From Terriglobia bacterium (GTDB lineage: Bacteria; Acidobacteriota; Terriglobia; Terriglobales; Acidobacteriaceae), in assembly GCA_020073565.1 (NCBI GenBank), contig JAIQEY010000010.1, positions 1 to 64,000 of the forward strand: a stretch of 64,000 nt of DNA, written 5' to 3'. Under the pieces are notes generated by a model, which worked only from the letters and a program-made list of their open reading frames with translations, was not told the DNA's origin and did no database searches. Positions 19,848 through 29,259 of this stretch are shown one piece after another. The number at the start of each line of letters is the position of its first letter. The first letter of the stretch is position 1. The position numbers and the translations under genes were made by a program.

Positions 19848-22800
19848 CTAGAACGTAAACTTCGCTGAAAATTGAAGCTGCCGCGGGTTGAACATCGTTC
19901 TCGGTGTCCCAAAAAGCGGATTGGGAATCGGAGCGCCGCCGTTACTTGCCGCGTCACAAGTGACTTGGAAGTGCTGAATCGCAACCGACGCAGCATCCTT
20001 GTAATACTTTGGAACTGCACCGCAGAAGTCAAACGTCCCGCCACCATACACCGACGTCACTTCATCCACGTTGGGCCGATTGAACACGTTGAACGCGTCC
20101 ACCGCCAGTTGCAGCTTCTTGCTCTCCGTGATACCGAACAGGTACGCGAGGCGAACGTCGTTGGAGTAGAGATGGTCACCGCGGTACGAATTCCGCGGCG
20201 ACAGGCCGACGCGGTCCGTTACGGGGTTGGTGTCGTTGTTGATGTCATTGCCAACGAAAATCGTGAACGGCCGGCCCGACTGCAGATTCAGAATGTCGCT
20301 GAATTCGAAATTCCTCAGGAAGGTTTTCGACGGGCCGTGGGCCACAAAGTTCGCGATGAAGCGATGCCGAACGTCCTGAACCGAATTCGCCCGTTCGGCA
20401 TTTCGGTTGTACAGATCCTGCGGCGTGCTGACGAACGTAGTGAAGGTGCCATCGTCGAAGGTATGGGAAAAAGTGTAGTTCGCATTGAAGTTGAAGTTCT
20501 TCATGCGTCCGGTTAGTGAGACGCTGCCTCCGTGGTAAACGGAGACGCCGCTGTTGTCCAGGTAATACATCAGGCCAGCGTTGGAATACAGGGGACCGCT
20601 GAAGGCATCTCTGCCGTCAGGAAGCTTGTCGTTCACAAATGCGGGGTTAACCAGGTGGGCCGCAGGACAGAACGTGGCATCGTTCGCCAGTCCGCCCGGT
20701 GGACAGACGTTCAGGTTCTCCGGCCGCACTTGTTTGTGCGAGGCCACAAAGAGATAGCCCACGCTGAGCACCAACCCTTTGCCGAGTTCCTGATCAATTC
20801 CCAAGCTCGCCTGCTCGGAATAGGGGATGCGGCTGTTGTGATCAATGCCGCCGCCGCTCTGGGTGACGAGCGAACCCGGAGGTCCGCTACTGAAGTTGGG
20901 TGGAAACATTCCATTGAGAATCAGATTCTTGGCCGCGTCAGCCGGCAGTGGCGGAGTTTGCCCGGCGGGATCACACCCGGGTGTACTTGGATCGGCCGCG
21001 CAGGCTGGGTACTTCAGCCCTCCAAAGACAATGGGCTGAAAGGGCAGCAGGTTCAAGGCCCACGTCGCCGTCTCATTGCCCTTGCGCACCCAGGGTTGCG
21101 GCGCGTTCGGGATCACGACCTCGCGCTGTGGATAAGTTACAAACAGGAAGGTCATGTTGTAGTGGTCATCGAAAATTCCAAATCCGCTGCGGATGACCGT
21201 GTGCTTGGTGGGTGAATAGGCCAAGCCGATTCGCGGCTGGAAGCCGCGATAGTCATGATTGATGATCTGAGTGAGGCCGGTCTCGAAATCCCAGCGCAAG
21301 CCGTAATTCACGGTCAGCTTGGGCGTAAGCCGCCACTGGTCTTGCGCGAACCCACCGATATACCCGTGGTTGATTTTGACGAAGTAATCCTCGGGGTTGA
21401 CATAGGCGTTCTGCCAGGTTGTGGGCACGGACGGGGGAAGGCTTCCAGGCGTGATTGGTCCAGTGCCCACGGGTGCACCCCAAAATACGATCGGGACACC
21501 GTTCAGAAAGGGTGGCAACCCTAGATCCCCGCAGGTCGGGCCCGCAGCAGGAGCGACAGTATCGGGCCCTGCAACAAAATTGGCGAAATCCACCATGCAG
21601 TTGAGGTTGGGGAAGATAATCCGCATCGGGGTGAATCCCGGCCAGATCACAAAATCCCAGATGTGATTGAAATCTCCGCCAAACCGCCAGTAGTGTTTGC
21701 CCTTGATCCAGGCGAGGCTGTCGGAGAACTGCACGCGGCTCTCATTGCTGGCATCGAAGGTGCCAAAATTGTGGCCGAAAAGGAGTGTGTTCGGGAGATC
21801 AAGATTGGGTTGTCCAGTAACAGCCGGGAAGGTGTTGTGACGTCGCGAGTACTGCATCAGGGCTGTGTTCACCAGTTCCGGCCTGATCAACGTGTTGAGC
21901 GTACCGACCAGGGATTGATCGCGGATAAAGCTGTCGTGTCCACTGCTGGGTGCGCCGATACCGCCACCATCAAGAGTAGCGCCTACCAGCACGTTGCGGT
22001 TGCGGGCGTCGAACGCCCCATAGTGAACGGTCAGACGGTTGTTACTGTTCAGTTGATGATCAAGCCGGACAAACCCGTTGTCGTGATCGAGCGTGTTCAA
22101 AACGCTCAGGTCTTCCGGGGGAAGATTTAACGCCGCCTTGACGTCCTGGACAGTCTGCAGGTTGTCGATCAGGGTGGCCGGATAGGTAGGCGATTGCGCA
22201 AACCGCTGACCATCGTAGTTCATGAAAAAAAACGTTTTGTCTTTTTTGAGCGGCCCGCCCAGGGTTCCGCCAAACTGTCCCCGGCGATATTGATCGAATT
22301 CCGAAGTCTGCAGAAGCGACCGGGCATTCGCCGCACGGTTACTCAAATATCCATACAGGGAGCCGTGCAGGTCGTTGGTTCCGGACTTGGTGACGATGTT
22401 TACGATCCCGCCCAGGGCCCGGCCATATTCGGCTCCGAAACTGTTGTTCACCACGCGGAATTCGCTGACTGCTTCCTGGGAAGGTGTCGAGCGCTGCGAA
22501 CCTGTCCCCAGATTGATGTAGTCGGCGCCATCCACGGTGACCGCATTGCTCAAGTCGCGCATCCCTCCGAAAGAAATGCGGGTCACTTCCGTTTCCGTGA
22601 ACGTCGATTGAATGCTGGTCCGTCCCGTCGCGACGCCGGGGGTCAGGAGGGCAAAATCTACAAATTGGCGTCCATTGGTCGGCAGGTTATCGATGTGGGC
22701 GGTGTCGATCACCTGGCTGGTTTCCGACCGGGTCGTCTCGACCGGTGGAGCTTCGGTAGTGACTTTGACGATTTCGGTGGTAGAAGCTACCTGCAAGGTG

Positions 22801-23132
22801 ACATCGATCGTGGCCGTCTGGCCGACGGTCAGGGGGATGCCTGTCTGCACATACTTGGCGAACCCCGAGCTCTGCACGGTCAATTCGTAGTGCCCCGGTG
22901 GAAGATTCGGCACGACGTAGAAGCCGGGTGCGTTGGAGGAAGCGGTGTAAGTCCGGTTGGTGTCCAGATCGCGCAGCGTCACCGCGGCTCCAGCGATCGT
23001 CCGGCCAGTCGAGTCCAGGATCGTCCCGTTGAGTTGAGCAAAGCTAACTGTGGCCTGTCCCACGGCACGCGGCGTCAGGCCCGCGCCCATGACTGCCATC
23101 ACGCACAGAGTCAACACTCGACGAAGTTTCAT
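19848..23132 (-). CDS. Oar-like TonB-dependent receptor of the pobA operon
   Basis: 1094 residues from the ATG at 23132, chosen because it starts the signal peptide MKLRRVLTLCVMAVMGAGL. The N-terminal Ig-like regulatory domain is LNGTILDSTGRTIAGAAVTL to LPPGHYELTVQSSGF. The plug contains IDNLPTNGRQFVDFALLTPG and FGAEYGRALGGIVNIVTKSG, and the barrel ends in LQFSAKFTF. It is an outer-membrane importer. It leads the cytochrome c and pobA genes on the same strand (93 bases to the cytochrome) and is divergent from the LysR gene. Strong similarity to the 50730-54377 receptor shows they are paralogues. The cargo is probably an aromatic acid or its precursor. Confidence 0.9.
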   Translation of the reverse strand: MKLRRVLTLCVMAVMGAGLTPRAVGQATVSFAQLNGTILDSTGRTIAGAAVTLRDLDTNRTYTASSNAPGFYVVPNLPPGHYELTVQSSGFAKYVQTGIPLTVGQTATIDVTLQVASTTEIVKVTTEAPPVETTRSETSQVIDTAHIDNLPTNGRQFVDFALLTPGVATGRTSIQSTFTETEVTRISFGGMRDLSNAVTVDGADYINLGTGSQRSTPSQEAVSEFRVVNNSFGAEYGRALGGIVNIVTKSGTNDLHGSLYGYLSNRAANARSLLQTSEFDQYRRGQFGGTLGGPLKKDKTFFFMNYDGQRFAQSPTYPATLIDNLQTVQDVKAALNLPPEDLSVLNTLDHDNGFVRLDHQLNSNNRLTVHYGAFDARNRNVLVGATLDGGGIGAPSSGHDSFIRDQSLVGTLNTLIRPELVNTALMQYSRRHNTFPAVTGQPNLDLPNTLLFGHNFGTFDASNESRVQFSDSLAWIKGKHYWRFGGDFNHIWDFVIWPGFTPMRIIFPNLNCMVDFANFVAGPDTVAPAAGPTCGDLGLPPFLNGVPIVFWGAPVGTGPITPGSLPPSVPTTWQNAYVNPEDYFVKINHGYIGGFAQDQWRLTPKLTVNYGLRWDFETGLTQIINHDYRGFQPRIGLAYSPTKHTVIRSGFGIFDDHYNMTFLFVTYPQREVVIPNAPQPWVRKGNETATWALNLLPFQPIVFGGLKYPACAADPSTPGCDPAGQTPPLPADAAKNLILNGMFPPNFSSGPPGSLVTQSGGGIDHNSRIPYSEQASLGIDQELGKGLVLSVGYLFVASHKQVRPENLNVCPPGGLANDATFCPAAHLVNPAFVNDKLPDGRDAFSGPLYSNAGLMYYLDNSGVSVYHGGSVSLTGRMKNFNFNANYTFSHTFDDGTFTTFVSTPQDLYNRNAERANSVQDVRHRFIANFVAHGPSKTFLRNFEFSDILNLQSGRPFTIFVGNDINNDTNPVTDRVGLSPRNSYRGDHLYSNDVRLAYLFGITESKKLQLAVDAFNVFNRPNVDEVTSVYGGGTFDFCGAVPKYYKDAASVAIQHFQVTCDAASNGGAPIPNPLFGTPRTMFNPRQLQFSAKFTF

Positions 23133-23426
23133 TTCCCTTGGTTCCTCTCTGAACATTCCACTGTGAAAGTCCAGAAGTCGTTTGAAACGGCTTCGTGGCC
23201 ATTTCTCCTCTCGCATGGCGAGGAGGGCGCGATCCTGAAAATCGAATTCACTTTAGCCATGAGTAACGCGACGGACTTTTTTCTCGGAACCCCACGTTCC
23301 GATTGCGTTTGAGCGCGTCGTTTTGCCGCCCACACGCATGGGGGCACGAACAGCTCGCTCTAACCCGTGCCGCCGAGAATGGGACCAAAACGAAAACCTG
23401 TCCAATACATCTTTCAGCACGGGAGT

Positions 23427-23443
23427 GATACCTTTCGGGTATC
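23427..23443. promoter_or_regulatory. LysR-type operator, ATAC-N7-GTAT (T-N11-A) box
   Basis: GATACC-TTTCG-GGTATC is a perfect 6-bp inverted repeat. It contains T-N11-A and exactly the ATAC-N7-GTAT pattern bound by CatM/BenM-type LysR activators. It sits about 70 bases before the LysR start, in the 373-base gap that also carries the promoter of the receptor-cytochrome-pobA operon. No other gene is seen in this gap. Confidence 0.65.
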
Positions 23444-23505
23444 AGCTGAGAAACAGCGTGTCAATCGATGTTTGCGGAGACGCGAAACCAGAAGGGCGTT
23501 GCGGG

Positions 23506-24495
23506 ATGTACAATGCCCGCGTGGAACTGCGCCATGCTCGATATTTCGTTGCAGTTGCCGAGTGCCTGAACTTCCGTCAGGCTGCGCAACAGTTACACCT
23601 AGCGCAGCCGCCGCTCAGCCGCCAGATCCGTCAATTGGAGGAAGACCTGGGCGTCACCCTCTTTGTGCGCGACAAGCGAAAAGTCGAATTGACCAAAGCT
23701 GGCCACGCGTTTCTCGAGGAAGCGCGCAAACTGATCGTGCAGGCTGGTCATGCCGCAGATGTCGCCCGTCATACCCAGAAAGGCGAGGTCGGCACTGTGC
23801 GGATAGGTCTCTCTTCCGGTCTAGGCGACACAGTCAGCAAAGTCGTTTTTGAACATCGCGGACGGCATCCAGCCATCGAAATCGAATGCCGGGATATCTT
23901 TTCCAGTTTTCAGAACGAGGCTCTGCGCCGGCAGGAGATTGATGTTGGTTTTCTCCGTCCGCCGGTAGACGAGCTGAATCTGGATTGCGAAGCGCTCTAC
24001 GATGAAGAGTTCGTCGTGATCCTGCCCAAGACTCACCGTCTAGCGAAACGCCGGTCGGTTCGACTAAGAGATATTGCCGAGGAACCGCTGATCGGTTTCA
24101 ACCGAAAACTTTCGGGACTCCAGGACAAGCTGATGGGCATGTTCAACCGGCAAGGGTTCGCACCCCACGTAGTCATGACGCACGTGGAAGCTCACGAAGA
24201 AGCCGGAGCCATTATGGTGGCCACGGGAAAAGCGATCTTCGTTGGCCCGGGCGCAATCTTGAATCACTCGATCTCCGGCCTTGAGTTGGCTTCGCTGCGT
24301 CTCAACGAACCGGAAGCCAGGATCCAGGTCTATGCCGCATGGCGTAAGGGCGAAGATTCACCCGCCGTGTTGGGATTCCTCGGCTCGGTTCGCGCAGCAT
24401 TTCCGTCTCCGGTCGACAAAAGATCAATCGACTTGAGAAGAACAAAACTCAAGATAGAAGTGGGGCGAACCAAGTCTTTCCCCCAGCGTGTGTAG
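23506..24495 (+). CDS. LysR-family transcriptional regulator (CatM/BenM-like)
   Basis: 329 residues from the ATG at 23506 (AGAAGGG upstream); a GTG at 23521 would give the canonical MELRHARYFVAVAE start. The N-terminal winged HTH is ELRHARYFVAVAECLNFRQ followed by LHLAQPPLSRQIRQLEEDLG. The effector-binding domain follows, starting near GTVRIGLSSGLGDTVSKVV. The N-terminus resembles CatM, BenM and CbnR, which sense aromatic catabolites such as muconate. It is divergent from the Oar-cytochrome c-pobA operon and has a matching ATAC-N7-GTAT box, so it probably activates that operon. The C-terminal basic tail is longer than usual. Confidence 0.9.
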   Translation: MYNARVELRHARYFVAVAECLNFRQAAQQLHLAQPPLSRQIRQLEEDLGVTLFVRDKRKVELTKAGHAFLEEARKLIVQAGHAADVARHTQKGEVGTVRIGLSSGLGDTVSKVVFEHRGRHPAIEIECRDIFSSFQNEALRRQEIDVGFLRPPVDELNLDCEALYDEEFVVILPKTHRLAKRRSVRLRDIAEEPLIGFNRKLSGLQDKLMGMFNRQGFAPHVVMTHVEAHEEAGAIMVATGKAIFVGPGAILNHSISGLELASLRLNEPEARIQVYAAWRKGEDSPAVLGFLGSVRAAFPSPVDKRSIDLRRTKLKIEVGRTKSFPQRV

Positions 24496-24638
24496 CGCGG
24501 GCACCTGTCCGCGAGGTCGCGAAGCCGGCAAACATATGCCGCTTTCGCGCCTTGCGTAGGCTCCGGCAAGGATAGGGAGATCGAATCGCGAGCAATTCCA
24601 CTGCACAGTGAAAGCGATTCTTGCTAGTCTTTCCTTCC

Positions 24639-25802
24639 ATGAAATCGCAAACCATGAAGCGCCTCACGACTCTAGTTCTCGCCTGCTCAATATCAGGACT
24701 AAGCTGGTCTCAGGATCTTGCAAAGGATCGCGTCGTCGGCCAACTCGAGGTGGTTACGACCTTCAACGGTCCAATGCCCACCGGTGTCACCGTGGCCAAC
24801 GATGGACGGATCTTTGTGAACTTTCCCAGGTGGGGCGACAACGTCGAATACACCGTTGCGGAAGTCAAGGACGGCAAGACATTGCCCTACCCGAACGCCG
24901 ACATCAACCGTTATGTGGACGGCGACGATCCGGCCGCCAAACTGATTTCTGTGCAGAGCGTCGTGGTTGATCCCAGCGGAAACCGCCTGTGGATTCTCGA
25001 CACCGCCAGCATCGCGTTCGGTCCAGTCAAGCCGGGCGGTCCCAAGTTGCTCGCGGTTGATCTCAACACGAACCAGGTCGAAAGGAAAATCATCTTCCCC
25101 GCGGACGTTGCGCTGCCGACGACCTACTTGAATGACGTCCGGTTCGACTTGCATCGTGGTGCAGGGGGGATGGCATTCATCACCGATTCCTCATCGGCGG
25201 GATCAAATGGCATTATCGTCGTGGAGCTGGCTTCGGGAAAGAGCTGGCGCCGCTTGAACGACCATCCTTCAACCAAGCCGGATCCCGTGTTTGTTCCGGT
25301 CGTCGAAGGAGAAATCCTTCAACTGCGGATACCCGGACAGCCGCCTGGGCGGTTCGCGGTCGGCGCGGATGGGATCGCGATCAGCCCGGACGGCAAGACA
25401 CTCTACTACTGTCCGCTCACAAGCAGACATCTTTACAGCGTGAGTGTCGATGTGCTCGGTGACCGAACCAAATCTGATGCCGAGGTCGCAGCAACGGTCA
25501 AAGATCTCAGCGAAAAAGGCGGAGCCAGTGATGGTCTCGAGTCCGATAACGAGGGGCGTGTCTATCTCAGCGACTACGAGCACGATGCGATTCGTCGATT
25601 GACCACGACGGGAGTGATCGAGACGCTCGTCCACGACCCGCGCGCGCTATGGCCCGATACGCTGTCCCTAGCGACGGACGGTTATCTCTACTTCACCGCG
25701 AACCAAATCGAACGCGGCGCCGGATTCCATAACGGTCAGGATCTGCGCCAGAAACCATACGTGTTGTTCCGCGTGAAAGTTGACGGGACAAAAATCCACT
25801 AG
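24639..25802 (+). CDS. Major-royal-jelly/Yellow-family secreted beta-propeller protein
   Basis: 387 residues from the ATG at 24639; an ATG at 24654 (MKRLTTLVLACSISGLSWSQ) starts the signal peptide proper. The mature sequence matches the MRJP/Yellow pattern: MPTGVTVANDGRIFVNFPRW, then YPNADINRYV, LISVQSVVVDPSGNRLWILD, YLNDVRFDL and ADGIAISPDGKTLYYCPLTS, ending with the GLESDNEGRVYLSDYEHDAI blade. Bacterial members are periplasmic six-bladed propellers with poorly known functions, related to lactonases or dopachrome tautomerase. Its presence beside the LysR gene is consistent with a role in aromatic or lactone turnover, but this is a guess. Confidence 0.8.
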   Translation: MKSQTMKRLTTLVLACSISGLSWSQDLAKDRVVGQLEVVTTFNGPMPTGVTVANDGRIFVNFPRWGDNVEYTVAEVKDGKTLPYPNADINRYVDGDDPAAKLISVQSVVVDPSGNRLWILDTASIAFGPVKPGGPKLLAVDLNTNQVERKIIFPADVALPTTYLNDVRFDLHRGAGGMAFITDSSSAGSNGIIVVELASGKSWRRLNDHPSTKPDPVFVPVVEGEILQLRIPGQPPGRFAVGADGIAISPDGKTLYYCPLTSRHLYSVSVDVLGDRTKSDAEVAATVKDLSEKGGASDGLESDNEGRVYLSDYEHDAIRRLTTTGVIETLVHDPRALWPDTLSLATDGYLYFTANQIERGAGFHNGQDLRQKPYVLFRVKVDGTKIH

Positions 25803-25856
25803 AGCGAATGCCACGTAGCCGCACTCCGATCGTGCGGGATCGCCCTGGTTGCGTAG

Positions 25857-25878
25857 GGACAGCCGCCCTCAGCTGTCC
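25857..25878. repeat. Intergenic hairpin of the GGGACAGC family
   Basis: GGACAGC and GCTGTCC form a 7-bp stem with an 8-base loop in the convergent gap between the Yellow-type and reductase genes. The preceding GTAGG links it to a similar hairpin at 46521-46542. It may act as a bidirectional terminator or be a dispersed repeat. Confidence 0.5.
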
Positions 25879-25951
25879 AAACCGAGCGCAGCTCGGCAGT
25901 CGCGGCGGTCACAGATACTCTGGAGTCGTCATGGCAAAACCGATTGAACGA

Positions 25952-26881
25952 TCACGATGGATCTGTCCAGGAATGTTCCAGTCCCTTCACTAGTCGCCAG
26001 ACCGCCCGATTCAATGGCACTGGGACGCCGAGTTTTTCTCCACAATCCGCGATCGCGCCATTGATGAAGTCCACTTCCGTTGGGCGCTGCGCCAGAATGT
26101 CGAGCAGCATGCTCACGTTTCTTTTTCCAAGCGCTCGTGCTCCTTCCGCAATCATTTCTCGCGGGTCAGAATGCAAGGTGATCTCCATCGCTTTCGCCAC
26201 CGACTCTCCTTCCTGCAGGAGAGCTTCGTAGAGCGCAGAGGTTGGTGAAAAGCGGTGAGCGGCGCCATGATGAAGTTGGGTAAGAGCGCCAACGGGATTG
26301 CATGCAGAATTGAAAACAAGCTTCGTCCACTGCGCGCCGCGGGCATCCTCGAGCGCGACCACCCGCAATCCCGAACATTTCAGCAGGTCTGCGAGTTGTT
26401 GTACACGCTCAAACGGCGTTCCAGAAGGCTCGAAGGGGCCAATCCACAAATTGCTGTTGAACTCGAAGCCGGCATGGCCTGGCCCACGCATGTGGGCGGC
26501 CATCGTCGTGGCGCCGCGAATGACATAGCGCACGCGCTCGGCGATGATTTCTTCGTTGCCGAGGCCATTCTGCACCGAACACACTGCGCCCGACGTGCCA
26601 AAAATGTGTGCCGTCTGTTCCACCGCGGCTCTGGTGTGCAGGCTCTTCGTCGCAAAGATTCCAAAATCGCAGACTGGGATTTCCTTTGCCTCCGAAGTTG
26701 CACGAAGCTTAATCGTGAATTCAACCGCGCCGCTGATCTGTAATCCGCTTTCCCGAATGGCGCGCACGTGTTCCTGGGAAACGTCGTAGGCATAGACCTC
26801 AACGTCGTCGAGGCGCGCCAAATGTGCAGCAAATACGCTGCCTAGCGCGCCACAGCCCACAATGCAGATCTTCACCGACAT
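25952..26881 (-). CDS. 2-dehydropantoate 2-reductase family protein (PanE/ApbA-like)
   Basis: 309 residues. The N-terminal NADPH motif is ICIVGCGALGSVFAAHLA (about 5-22), then a middle FATKSLHTRAAVEQ, the SVQNGLGNEE motif, and the C-terminal substrate domain with AQWTKLVFNSACNPVGALTQ, in which K and N are the catalytic and substrate residues of ketopantoate reductases. The family reduces 2-ketopantoate for CoA synthesis, but members outside pan operons often reduce other 2-oxoacids. It sits divergent (160 bases) from a benzoylformate-decarboxylase-like gene, so a 2-oxo-2-arylacetate substrate is a reasonable alternative. Confidence 0.85.
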   Translation of the reverse strand: MSVKICIVGCGALGSVFAAHLARLDDVEVYAYDVSQEHVRAIRESGLQISGAVEFTIKLRATSEAKEIPVCDFGIFATKSLHTRAAVEQTAHIFGTSGAVCSVQNGLGNEEIIAERVRYVIRGATTMAAHMRGPGHAGFEFNSNLWIGPFEPSGTPFERVQQLADLLKCSGLRVVALEDARGAQWTKLVFNSACNPVGALTQLHHGAAHRFSPTSALYEALLQEGESVAKAMEITLHSDPREMIAEGARALGKRNVSMLLDILAQRPTEVDFINGAIADCGEKLGVPVPLNRAVWRLVKGLEHSWTDPS

Positions 26882-27041
26882 ACGGTCACGTCAAACTGTC
26901 CATCTACGGCTCGACGTCGAGTGAGAGACAATACCATCTCCCGAAATGCGAATTCAACCAAACCGCTGCGAGAGAACGTTGACGGCGCATCGGAAGGTAG
27001 TGGTATAACTTTCCACAACTCGATCGAATCCGGAGCCGACT

Positions 27042-28655
27042 GTGAGCACGGTACGAGAAGTGACTTACGAAGTTTTGCGCAACCTGGGCATGACTGTGAT
27101 GTTCGGAAACCCGGGGTCGACCGAATTACCTTTTCTCCGGGACATGCCTTCGGATTTCAAGTATGTCCTCGGCCTGCATGAACGCGTGGCTGCCGGCATG
27201 GCGCTCGGTTATTCCCTCGCTAAGGGAGACGCGGTATTCGTGAATTTGCATTCCATCGCGAGCACCGGCAACGGACTTTCCGCAATTCAGGATGCGTGGC
27301 ACCTGCACGTTCCGTTGGTGATTTCCACGGGACAGCAGGATCGCCGGCATCTTTTGGCCGAGCCGTTTCTCACGAGCCGCGCGGTTGAGACGGTGAAGCC
27401 GTATGTGAAGTGGGCCTACGAACCCCTGCGCGCCGAAGACGTGCCCGCTGCGATTGCACGGGGATACTACCTTGCAACGCAACCTCCCATGGGGCCGGTA
27501 TTCATCTCTATCCCCATGGACGACTGGGCTCACGAATGCCAGCCCGTACCCACTCGTGCAGTCCGCGGGAAGGTTCTGTCGAATCCGGCTGCACTCGACG
27601 AGGTCGTGGACGCGCTGAATGCAAGTCGAAATCCCGCGCTGGTCGCTGGTTCTCAGATCGAAGAAGACCGCGGATGGCATGAAGTCGTCGCTTTGGCCGA
27701 GCACCTCAACGCCGATGTCTACCAGGACCCGATTTCGCCGCGCTGGACGTTCCCGCGCAGTCACCCGCAGTTTAAGGGAGGTTTGCTGCCCGCCCAGCAG
27801 CCGCTCGCGGATCAGTTGGCTGAACATGATGTCGTCGTCGTGTTGGGTGCACGGATTTTCTTGTTCTATGCCCACGTGCCGGGTCATCCGATCAGGCCCG
27901 GGACAAAACTATTCCAGATCACCAATTCACCACTCGACGCAGCGGCGGCCCTCGCGGGAACGAGCATCGTGGGCAACGTTGCTGAATCCGCCGAATACAT
28001 CCGCGCACACAGCAAAGCGAGGCAACGCCCGGCAAGAACGTCTGTTCCGGCGCCCGAACCGAAATCCGACTATCCCATCACGCCGGCTCTGTTATTCGCC
28101 GTCTTGAACCGAGTGCTGCCACACAACGCCGTCATCGCCGAAGAGTGCCCCTCATCGAAGGGCGACCTCGACCGTTATCTCGTGTTAGATGAGCCAGGGT
28201 CGTTTTACTCTGTACCCAACGGCGTTCTGGGATTTGGTCTGCCGGCAGCGGTCGGCCTGCAGATGGCGCACCCTGAACGGCGAGTGGTCTGCCCAATCGG
28301 CGACGGGTCGATCCAATACTCCATTCAGGCACTGTGGAGCGCAGTTCAACAGCAAGCGCCTGTGATCGTGATCGTGTTGCGCAATTCGGACTACTCGGCC
28401 TTGAAAGGGTTCTGCGATTTTACTCAGGTGGGGCGCAACGTTCCCGGCATGGATATCCCCGGCATCGACATGGTAAAGATCGCCCAAGGATACGGCATGG
28501 CCGCGCAAGAGGTGGATCGGCCGGAAGACCTTGAACCCGCGCTGAGAGCGGCATTCGCGGCGCACGAGCCTCGGTTGATCAGCGTCAATGTGGCAAAGGG
28601 TGGACAAAAGTGCATGGGAATGGATCAGTCGGTCCACCCTCCGAACTACCGTTGA
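27042..28655 (+). CDS. Benzoylformate decarboxylase-like thiamine-diphosphate enzyme
   Basis: 537 residues from a GTG. It is co-linear with the MdlC benzoylformate decarboxylase of Pseudomonas: S26 (FGNPGS), E47 (GLHE) and H70 (NLHS) fall at the same numbers, and the ThDP motif GDGS...RNSDY is near 425-455. The second active-site His of MdlC (H281, FRYHQY) is instead Tyr276, with a His two positions later (FLFYAH), so the substrate or rate may differ. It would decarboxylate an aryl-2-oxoacid to an aldehyde. The next two genes code for a Tat-exported subunit and a GMC oxidoreductase on the same strand, and they are probably co-transcribed. Other ThDP 2-oxoacid decarboxylases remain possible. 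Confidence 0.85.
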   Translation: MSTVREVTYEVLRNLGMTVMFGNPGSTELPFLRDMPSDFKYVLGLHERVAAGMALGYSLAKGDAVFVNLHSIASTGNGLSAIQDAWHLHVPLVISTGQQDRRHLLAEPFLTSRAVETVKPYVKWAYEPLRAEDVPAAIARGYYLATQPPMGPVFISIPMDDWAHECQPVPTRAVRGKVLSNPAALDEVVDALNASRNPALVAGSQIEEDRGWHEVVALAEHLNADVYQDPISPRWTFPRSHPQFKGGLLPAQQPLADQLAEHDVVVVLGARIFLFYAHVPGHPIRPGTKLFQITNSPLDAAAALAGTSIVGNVAESAEYIRAHSKARQRPARTSVPAPEPKSDYPITPALLFAVLNRVLPHNAVIAEECPSSKGDLDRYLVLDEPGSFYSVPNGVLGFGLPAAVGLQMAHPERRVVCPIGDGSIQYSIQALWSAVQQQAPVIVIVLRNSDYSALKGFCDFTQVGRNVPGMDIPGIDMVKIAQGYGMAAQEVDRPEDLEPALRAAFAAHEPRLISVNVAKGGQKCMGMDQSVHPPNYR

Positions 28656-28688
28656 ACATTGCCGAGTCACTGCGGCAGAGGATTACCG

Positions 28689-29234
28689 ATGGACGAAGCG
28701 ACAATGCATCGCCGAGAGTTCCTCAAAACAACCACTGGCCTGTTGACGGGCTTGGTCGTCGCAGGAAGTCCACTGGCGCTGATTGCGCCGGGACGAGCGT
28801 GGGCAGTGGATCTGACGGCCTTTACCAGTTCAGAGGCGGCCATGCTCATGGCCGTAGCACGCACCATCGCACCACACGACAAACTGGATGACGCGGCCTA
28901 CGCGCTCGTCGTTCAGGCCGTGGATTCGGACGCTACCAAAGACGGGAACACTCGGAGGATCTTCCGAGAAGGCCTCGCTCGACTTGGGACAGAGTTTATC
29001 CAGGGGACGGAAGCAGATCGGGTTGCCGCTCTGAAAAAAATCGAGTCCTCAGAATTCTTTCAGAGCGTGCGCCTGAAAACCTTGCAGGTGCTCTACGCCA
29101 CTCCGATGGCCTATGCCTACTTCGGGTATGAGGGCGAGGCATTTTCCAAGGGAGGCTATGTGCTGCGCGGATTCAACGATCTGCGCTGGTTGCCCGAGGT
29201 GCCGCTCGCAGACAGCGGTCCGGTGCCGATGTGA
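28689..29234 (+). CDS. Tat-exported small subunit of a GMC dehydrogenase (gluconate 2-dehydrogenase subunit 3-like)
   Basis: 181 residues from an ATG with AGAGG eight bases upstream. The N-terminus has a twin-arginine signal MHRREFLKTTTGLLTGLVV (RREFLK) cleaved near AWA. The rest, with SSEAAMLMAVARTIAPHDKL and YATPMAYAYFGYEGEAF, resembles the small subunit of gluconate/sorbitol dehydrogenase-type complexes. Such subunits escort the FAD-GMC partner through the Tat system. The large-subunit gene follows with a 25-base gap and has no signal of its own, so it would be exported by hitch-hiking. No haem motif is seen here. Confidence 0.8.
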   Translation: MDEATMHRREFLKTTTGLLTGLVVAGSPLALIAPGRAWAVDLTAFTSSEAAMLMAVARTIAPHDKLDDAAYALVVQAVDSDATKDGNTRRIFREGLARLGTEFIQGTEADRVAALKKIESSEFFQSVRLKTLQVLYATPMAYAYFGYEGEAFSKGGYVLRGFNDLRWLPEVPLADSGPVPM

Positions 29235-29259
29235 TTGGTAGTTGATTCGAAATTTGGAC

